Shown here in pieces: positions 6,938-11,442 of a DNA stretch of 11,442 nucleotides. Source of the DNA: Rhodoferax sp. (GTDB lineage Bacteria > Pseudomonadota > Gammaproteobacteria > Burkholderiales > Burkholderiaceae_C); contig VERU01000043.1 of NCBI GenBank assembly GCA_018882485.1, positions 1 to 11,442 on the forward strand, given 5' to 3'. Every line of letters begins with the position of its first letter. Position 1 is the stretch's first letter. Made by a program: the position numbers and the translations under genes. The notes beneath the pieces are model-generated. The model was not told the origin of the DNA. It made no database searches and was given only the letters and a program-made list of their open reading frames with translations.

Positions 6938-7800
6938 GTCGGGTCCGGGAGTTCGATATCGCCATGAAAAACGGTTTCGGCCGGGCCGGTCATGCGCACC
7001 GGCGCACCCGGCCCATCCCAGGCAATGCCCAGGCGCCCACCCCGGGTGTGCACCTCCACCGCGGGATCGAGCCAGCCCAGGCGGATGCCGGCCACCACCG
7101 CGGCGCAGGCGCCCGAGCCACAGGCCAGGGTTTCCCCGACGCCGCGCTCGTAGACCCGCAGCCGCACCTGCGTGCGGTGCTGCACCTGCAGGAAGCCGGC
7201 GTTGACGCGACGCGGGAAGCGCGGGTGGGCCTCGATGCGCGGCCCGAGGTCGGCCACGGGCGCCGTGTCGACGTCATCGACCCGGCACACGGCATGGGGG
7301 TTGCCCATGGAGAGCACCGCCAGCCACAGCGGCTCCAGGGCCGGCAGCGGCAACGGCCACTGCTGCCAGCCGCCCAGCGCCCGGGGGGTCAGCCCGGCCG
7401 CGTCGAAGGGCACCTGCGCCGGCTCGAACACCGGCACGCCCATGTCGACGGTGACACGGCCGTCGGCCTGCAAACGGGGCTCGATCACGCCGGCCAGCGT
7501 CTGCACCCGCAGCACGGACTTGTCGGTCAGGCCACGGTCACGCACGAAGCGGGCAAAGCAGCGCGCCCCGTTGCCGCACTGCTCGACCTCACCGCCATCG
7601 GCGTTGTGGATCAGGTACTCAAAGTCGATGCCCGGCGCCGGGGCCGGGCGCACCGTCAGGATCTGGTCGGCCCCGACGCCAAAGTGCCGGTCGGCCAGTT
7701 GGCGGTAATGCGCCCGCGTCAGCCCGAAGCGCTGGCGCGTCTCGTCGAGCACGACGAAATCGTTGCCGGCACCCTGCATCTTGGTGAACGGGATTCGCAT
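6934..7800 (-). CDS. dapF: Diaminopimelate epimerase
   Basis: DapF interconverts LL- and meso-diaminopimelate, the last shared step before lysine and the source of meso-DAP for peptidoglycan. It is PLP-independent and uses two cysteines. The product is 288 residues, slightly longer than the E. coli enzyme (274). Both catalytic motifs are intact: C75 in [12 protein letters not shown] and C227 in [10 protein letters not shown]. Other family landmarks are [13 protein letters not shown] (7-19) and MGNPHAVC (165-172). The start at 7800 matches the invariant N-terminus. No Shine-Dalgarno is visible; instead GATAAT lies 8 nt upstream, which suggests a leaderless mRNA. It is the first gene of dapF-DUF484-xerC and diverges from the Nudix-MBL gene across 78 bp. 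Confidence 0.96.
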   Translation of the reverse strand: MRIPFTKMQGAGNDFVVLDETRQRFGLTRAHYRQLADRHFGVGADQILTVRPAPAPGIDFEYLIHNADGGEVEQCGNGARCFARFVRDRGLTDKSVLRVQTLAGVIEPRLQADGRVTVDMGVPVFEPAQVPFDAAGLTPRALGGWQQWPLPLPALEPLWLAVLSMGNPHAVCRVDDVDTAPVADLGPRIEAHPRFPRRVNAGFLQVQHRTQVRLRVYERGVGETLACGSGACAAVVAGIRLGWLDPAVEVHTRGGRLGIAWDGPGAPVRMTGPAETVFHGDIELPDPT

Positions 7801-7808
7801 ATAAACTG

Positions 7809-7814
7809 ATTATC
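7809..7814 (-). promoter_or_regulatory. dapF: -10-like GATAAT immediately upstream of dapF
   Basis: GATAAT on the minus strand is separated from the dapF ATG by 8 nt, so a start about 7 nt downstream would give a leader of 1-2 nt. No good -35 is present at 16-18 nt (GCCGGC at 17). The 78-bp divergent region (7801-7878) also holds CCCGA repeated in tandem around 7838-7858. I see no clear promoter for the plus-strand gene. Confidence 0.4.
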
Positions 7815-7878
7815 CCTTGAACCCTGCGCCGGCCGGCCCGACCCGACCCGACCGAGCGACCATCCAGCCGGACTCCCC

Positions 7879-9534
7879 ATGCCCCGTTCCAGCCAGCTGC
7901 TGCACCCCCAGCGAGAGCCCGCGCCGCTGCGGCCGGCGGCCACCGTGCTGCTGTTGCGCGACGGCACCCGGGGCCTGGAGGTGCTGATGACACGCCGCTC
8001 GGCGACAGCAAGCTTCGCCCCCGGCGCCTATGTGTTCCCGGGCGGCGGCATCGACCCCGCCGACGCCGCCAGCCACGATCTGGCCGAGCGCCGCCCCGGC
8101 CAGCCTGCGCAGCAGCTGACGCAGGCCATCGCGGCGATCCGCGAAAGTTTCGAGGAGCTGGGCGTGCTGCTGGCCCGCCATGCCGATGGCCGGGCCGTCG
8201 ATGCCCGCGACATCGCCGCGCTGGACCGCACCCAGCCGCTGGCGCCGCAATGCGCTGCCCGCGGGCTGCGGCTGGCAGCCGACGGCGTGCACCTGCTGGC
8301 GCACTGGATCACCGACCGCGACCTGCCGCGACGCTTCGATGTGCCCTTTCTGGTGGCGCGCATGCCCGAGGGACAGACCCCGGTGGCCGACGACCGCGAG
8401 CAGTTCGAGCCGGTCTGGGTGCGACCGGCCGATGCACTGGCGCGGCATCAGGCCGGCCAGTTCTTCATGATCTTCCCGACCATCCGCACGCTGGAGCGGC
8501 TGCAGACCTACGCCGATGTGGACGCCCTGCTGCAAGCCTGCGCTGCCACCGAGCAGCCGCTGTGGACCAGTTGCCCGCGCGCTGGGCTGCTGGCCGGGCG
8601 CGAGGCCCGCTACATGGAGCACGAGCTTCCCTACGGCGAGCTGGCGCTGGTGTGTCCGGACGGGCAAATGCTGCATGCCCTGGACTGGCAGAGCGAACGG
8701 CCGGTGCCGCTGCTCAGGAATGTGCAACGCCTGACCGCGCCCAACCCCGGCGTGATGACGGGCCCGGGCACCAACAGCTACCTGGTGGGCGACCCGCGCA
8801 CCGGTTACATCGCCATCGACCCCGGTCCGGCCGACACGGCGCACCTGGAGCGGCTGTGGCGGGCTGCCGGGGGCGACATCCGGCTGATCGTCTGCACCCA
8901 TTCGCACCCCGATCATGCCCCCGGGGCACGGCCCTTGCAGGCGATGTTCCAGCCCCAACCGCCGGTGCTGGGGCTGCCGTCGGCCCCCACGGCGCGCGAG
9001 AACAGCCGCTTCCAGCCCGACCGGTCGCTACAAGATCAGGAGCTGCTGAGCCTTGCGGGACAAGGGCTGGATGCCGATTTGACCCACCAACTGCTGGTGC
9101 TGCACACACCCGGCCATGCGGCCAACCACCTGTGTCTGGTGCTGCTGGAAGATGGCCTGCTGTTCAGCGGCGACCACATCCTCAACGGCAGCACCACCGT
9201 GATCGACCCGCCCGACGGCGACATGAACGCCTACCTCGATGCGCTGGATCGGCTGCGGCAGACCTGCGAGGACCACGGCGTCGGCTACATCCTGCCGGCG
9301 CACGGCCATGTGATCGGCGGACCGGGTGGCGAAGCGGCCGCAGCCATCGCGCAGCTCAAGGCCCATCGGCTGGCCCGCGAGGCCAAGATCCGCCGGGCGA
9401 TGCAGGCCCGGCCCGACGGCACCCCCGACGACTGGGTGGCGCTGGCCTACGACGATGTGCCGCCGCGCATGTGGCCGGTGGCCAAGCGCTCCCTGCTGGC
9501 CCATGTGGCGCGCATCGAGTCCGACCCCGCCTGA
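7879..9534 (+). CDS. Nudix hydrolase-metallo-beta-lactamase (LACTB2-like) fusion protein
   Basis: The 551-residue protein has two enzyme domains. Residues 18 to about 215 form a Nudix domain: FPGGGID (53-59), a long insert, then RESFEELGV (88-96), which matches the RE-x2-EE-x-G part of the Nudix box. The insert resembles NUDT8/NUDT19-type proteins that act on CoA derivatives. Residues 283 to about 480 form an MBL domain: APNPGVMTGPGTNSYLVG (287-304), metal-binding HSHPDH (341-346), HTPGH (409-413), SGDH (430-433, Asp432) and HGH (475-477). Residues 485-551 look like the winged-helix tail of LACTB2-type MBL proteins, some of which are endoribonucleases. I infer hydrolase activity by family only; the substrate is unknown. 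The gene is alone on the plus strand, divergent from dapF. The start at 7879 lacks a clear Shine-Dalgarno, but no alternative start precedes the Nudix domain. Confidence 0.88.
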   Translation: MPRSSQLLHPQREPAPLRPAATVLLLRDGTRGLEVLMTRRSATASFAPGAYVFPGGGIDPADAASHDLAERRPGQPAQQLTQAIAAIRESFEELGVLLARHADGRAVDARDIAALDRTQPLAPQCAARGLRLAADGVHLLAHWITDRDLPRRFDVPFLVARMPEGQTPVADDREQFEPVWVRPADALARHQAGQFFMIFPTIRTLERLQTYADVDALLQACAATEQPLWTSCPRAGLLAGREARYMEHELPYGELALVCPDGQMLHALDWQSERPVPLLRNVQRLTAPNPGVMTGPGTNSYLVGDPRTGYIAIDPGPADTAHLERLWRAAGGDIRLIVCTHSHPDHAPGARPLQAMFQPQPPVLGLPSAPTARENSRFQPDRSLQDQELLSLAGQGLDADLTHQLLVLHTPGHAANHLCLVLLEDGLLFSGDHILNGSTTVIDPPDGDMNAYLDALDRLRQTCEDHGVGYILPAHGHVIGGPGGEAAAAIAQLKAHRLAREAKIRRAMQARPDGTPDDWVALAYDDVPPRMWPVAKRSLLAHVARIESDPA

Positions 9535-9569
9535 GCCGCCCCGGCAGATTCGCCGGGCGGGCGCTCAGG
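9530..9569. terminator. Hairpin between convergent genes, containing both stop codons
   Basis: The arms CCTGAGC (9530-9536) and GCTCAGG (9563-9569) pair over 7 bp. An inner CCCGGC/GCCGGG-type stem follows, with slight bulges, and the loop is AGATTC. The TGA of the plus gene (9532-9534) lies in one arm and the TGA of the minus gene (9565-9567) in the other. No T-tract follows on either strand, so it may act as a bidirectional transcription barrier or 3'-end protector rather than a classical terminator. Confidence 0.55.
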
Positions 9570-10485
9570 GCTGACGCTGTGCGCCCGCTGCGGGCAGTGG
9601 CAGGCCGGTGGTGGCCGTGGGCGCCAGGCGTTCGGATGTCCAGCGCAGCAGGTCCAGCCACATCTGGCGCATTTCGGCCTCGGTCGGGGTGCGCAGGGAA
9701 TTGAACAGCTCCACCGTCACCACCGGCACGCCCTTGTGCACGCCGCTGTAGTTGCCCAGAGAACCGGGAAAGATGCCCACCTGATCCAGGTACAGGCGGC
9801 CCAGGCGGGTGGGCGGAACCGAGGGGCCGTCAAAATCCAGCACCCCGTAGGGCGCATGGATGCTCACCACCAGCTGGGGGTGGAAGGTCTGCAGCTGCTG
9901 GTGCAGAAATCGCGACTCGGGCTCCGACAGGGGCCGGGGGCCCGGCCACCGGCGCGGATCGCGCCGGGTGCGCTTTTCCCAGTAGACCGGCGCATCGCGG
10001 GCCCAGTTCGGCGTGGGGAAATTGCGGTTCAGATCCACGCCGCTGGCATTCACGCGGGTGGGCGGCCGGGCCAGCACCCCGTCGGGATTGAGCACCGGAA
10101 CGAAGCGCCAGTGGATGGCCAGCGGGGTGTCGGCCGGCGGCGTCTCGGCCAGCCGGATCCAGTGCAGCGCCACCGCCGCCGAAGACAGTTCGTCGCCGTG
10201 CATGGCCCCGACCACCAGCACCCGCAGGCCGGGCTGGGGCGGCTCGATGTCGCGCCAGAAAATCTCCCGGCCGCGCACCGAGCGCACGCCCGTGGGCGCC
10301 AGCCGGGCCGCCTCGCACAGCTCGCGCCGCACATTGGGCAGCCGCGCCACCAGTTCGGCGCAGGGTTGGGCCATCGGACCTGCGGCGCCCGGCGTGGTGC
10401 GCCGCTCCGGCGCTGGCGCTGCCAGCAGCGCGCCCTGCAACGCCAGGCCGGCCATCAGGCCAGCCAGACCTCGGACTCTCCCCAT
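9565..10485 (-). CDS. Exported M14-family zinc carboxypeptidase
   Basis: The 306-residue protein has M14 (carboxypeptidase A-like) catalytic elements. These are zinc ligands H96 and E99 (MHGDE) and H210 (VSIHAP), the substrate-binding Asn-Arg in DLNRNFP (N153, R154), NPDG (133-136), and general base E259 (VTVEL). The first roughly 24 residues form a signal peptide: MGRVR, a hydrophobic core LAGLMAGLALQGALL, then an AAPA cleavage region, so it should act in the periplasm. The MpaA-type murein peptide amidases of this family are usually cytoplasmic, so the target could be murein peptides or other periplasmic peptides. The ATG at 10485 is chosen because it starts the signal peptide and has GGGGGG upstream; the longer frame to 10602 runs into rnpB. 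It starts 37 bp downstream of the rnpB 3' end and converges on the Nudix-MBL gene. Confidence 0.85.
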   Translation of the reverse strand: MGRVRGLAGLMAGLALQGALLAAPAPERRTTPGAAGPMAQPCAELVARLPNVRRELCEAARLAPTGVRSVRGREIFWRDIEPPQPGLRVLVVGAMHGDELSSAAVALHWIRLAETPPADTPLAIHWRFVPVLNPDGVLARPPTRVNASGVDLNRNFPTPNWARDAPVYWEKRTRRDPRRWPGPRPLSEPESRFLHQQLQTFHPQLVVSIHAPYGVLDFDGPSVPPTRLGRLYLDQVGIFPGSLGNYSGVHKGVPVVTVELFNSLRTPTEAEMRQMWLDLLRWTSERLAPTATTGLPLPAAGAQRQP

Positions 10486-10522
10486 TTGCCCCCCACCACG
10501 ACCACCGCCTGCCGAAAACATT

Positions 10523-10904
10523 GTGAAGCCTGCCGATAAGCCGGATTCTGTGCGCCGCGGTCGCCCGCAGCGTGACTGCCATTGATCTGGGCCGCCGGTC
10601 ACCCGGCGGCTCGGTGCTACCTACCCGCATGCTCCGGGGGCCCCGGTCAGGCCGCCGCGGCGAACCGCTGCGGCCGGCGCATGCCTACTTGGTATTGCTG
10701 CGCGTAGAGATTGCCCGTTTCACCCGTGGCAGGTTGCCCCGCCCCGACTCGTCTCTGTTGCTCTGATCCTCACCTGCTGCGCCGCGCTTGCGCGCCGCGC
10801 CATCGGTGGACAGCCGTTAGCTGCTACGCCGCCCTGTGCAGTCCGGACTTTCCTCCAGTGCCCCGTTTCCGGCATTGCACCAGCGGCAGTCTGGCAAACC
10901 TCAC
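10523..10904 (-). ncRNA. rnpB: RNase P RNA, bacterial type A
   Basis: This is the catalytic RNA of RNase P, which trims tRNA 5' leaders. On the minus strand the conserved 5' block GAGGAAAGTCCGGAC lies at 10841-10855 and the 3' block ACAGAATCCGGCTTAT at 10536-10551. The GGGTAGGTAGCACC segment near 10613-10627 fits the P15 loop that binds the tRNA CCA end. The ends are set by a complete 12-bp P1 helix: GTGAGGTTTGCC (10893-10904) pairs with GGCAGGCTTCAC (10523-10534), allowing G-U pairs. The length of 382 nt is normal for type A. The 5' end is supported by a -10 box exactly 6 nt upstream. The gene is not protein coding; frames over it are spurious. Confidence 0.96.
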
Positions 10905-10910
10905 CCGGGC

Positions 10911-10916
10911 ATTATC
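10911..10916 (-). promoter_or_regulatory. rnpB: rnpB promoter -10 box
   Basis: GATAAT on the minus strand is followed by 6 nt (GCCCGG) and then the first base of the P1 helix at 10904, the expected distance to +1. The -35 region is weak: GGCATA at 17 nt. Confidence 0.55.
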
Positions 10917-10996
10917 GTGGGCTTTCATGAGCTTATGCCGCAGCGCATCGATGGATGGATCGACAATCGCGGCACCACACCGCAACGGGGACCCCC
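10917..10996. other. Divergent rnpB/cysK intergenic region
   Basis: This 80-bp region lies between the rnpB -10 box and the cysK start. It contains an imperfect palindrome CATGAGCTTATG (10 of 12 positions symmetric) and GATG/GATC-rich repeats near 10947-10962. I cannot assign a cysK promoter with confidence. A GGGGA before the ATG is a weak ribosome binding site. Confidence 0.3.
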
Positions 10997-11442
10997 ATGA
11001 AAGTCGACTCCATCCTGCAGACCATCGGCGGCACGCCGCATGTGCGCATCCGGCGCCTGTTCGATCCCGGATGCCAGGTCTGGATCAAATCCGAACGCAG
11101 CAACCCGGGCGGCTCGATCAAGGACCGCATCGCCCTGGCCATGGTGGAAGAGGCCGAACGCAGCGGCACGCTCAAGCCCGGCGGCACCATCATCGAGCCC
11201 ACCTCGGGCAACACCGGCGTCGGGCTCGCCGTGGTGGCGGCGGTCAAGGGCTACCGGCTGATCCTGGTCATGCCCGACAGCATGTCGATCGAGCGCCGGC
11301 GCCTCATGCTGGCCTACGGGGCCACCTTTGACCTGACGCCGCGCGGAAAAGGCATGAAAGGGGCCATCGCCCGGGCGCAGGAACTGCTGGCCGCCACGCC
11401 GGGCGCCTGGATGCCGCAGCAATTCGAAAACCCGGCCAACGC
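10997..11442 (+). CDS. cysK: Cysteine synthase (O-acetylserine sulfhydrylase), 5' part only
   Basis: The first 148 residues of a PLP enzyme that makes L-cysteine from O-acetylserine and sulfide; the rest is beyond the right edge. The PLP lysine is K42 in NPGGSIKDR. The substrate-binding loop EPTSGNTG is at 67-74. [24 protein letters not shown] and AYGA follow, and the visible part ends in [18 protein letters not shown] and [10 protein letters not shown] favour CysK over CysM, where EATSGNTG and LLDQF are usual, though cystathionine beta-synthase-like relatives cannot be excluded from half a protein. The ATG at 10997 fits the family N-terminus ([18 protein letters not shown]). It diverges from rnpB across 92 bp. 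Confidence 0.88.
   Translation, partial: MKVDSILQTIGGTPHVRIRRLFDPGCQVWIKSERSNPGGSIKDRIALAMVEEAERSGTLKPGGTIIEPTSGNTGVGLAVVAAVKGYRLILVMPDSMSIERRRLMLAYGATFDLTPRGKGMKGAIARAQELLAATPGAWMPQQFENPAN

Noticed and set aside
5016..6967. Very long plus-strand open frames (624 and 476 codons)
   Set aside because: They are antisense to rlmI, xerC and DUF484, which have complete catalytic or family motifs. The plus-strand translations are low-complexity with no recognisable domain.
7838..7858. CCCGA tandem units in the dapF/Nudix intergenic region as a regulatory repeat
   Set aside because: Only about three short units are present in very GC-rich DNA, so this is likely chance.
10486..10630. Longer peptidase start or other coding frames across rnpB
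   Set aside because: The region is the 3' part of the RNase P RNA. The signal peptide begins at the ATG at 10485.

Overview
This is a high-GC stretch of bacterial chromosome, almost certainly from a betaproteobacterium of the order Burkholderiales. A Comamonadaceae-like organism is the best guess. That rests on codon bias, a DksA carrying a long Ala/Lys/Pro-rich N-terminal tail beside a COG0523 GTPase, a STAS-type hypothetical protein resembling Burkholderiales proteins, and a type A RNase P RNA. Coding density is very high. I see no tRNA, insertion sequence, phage gene, CRISPR array or compositional island. No gene-free stretch exceeds 300 bases once the RNase P RNA is counted.

Left part (1-3821, all minus strand). 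In transcription order: a COG0523/CobW-type GTPase with a CxCC motif and a His-rich metal-binding loop; a DksA-type RNA polymerase regulator with one of the four zinc-finger cysteines left and a basic tail of about 260 residues; and a TPR-like/STAS-domain protein whose 3' end lies beyond the window. The GTPase and dksA genes share an identical 11-base promoter-like motif upstream.

Middle part (3957-7800, minus strand). dapF (lysine and peptidoglycan precursor synthesis), a DUF484 protein and xerC (chromosome dimer resolution) form a tight operon, with a 4-bp overlap and then a 17-bp gap. This matches the dapF-yigA-xerC order of Escherichia coli. rlmI, a 23S rRNA m5C methyltransferase, follows after 96 bp and may have its own promoter. 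dapF has a -10-like hexamer only 8 nt before its start codon, so its mRNA may be leaderless.

Right part (7879-11442). A plus-strand gene, divergent from dapF, encodes a Nudix domain fused to a metallo-beta-lactamase domain. It converges on a minus-strand gene for an exported M14-type zinc carboxypeptidase. Both stop codons sit in the two arms of one hairpin. The RNase P RNA gene rnpB lies just upstream of the peptidase gene on the same strand. Divergent from rnpB is the 5' part of a cysteine synthase gene (cysK-like), cut by the right edge.

Overall this is a housekeeping region: stringent-response regulation, metal handling, RNA processing and modification, chromosome resolution, diaminopimelate and cysteine synthesis. 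I found no clearly new multi-gene system. The parts most worth a second look are the metal-related GTPase/cysteine-poor DksA pair with its histone-like tail, the Nudix-MBL fusion, the possible leaderless dapF and the shared-stop convergent hairpin.
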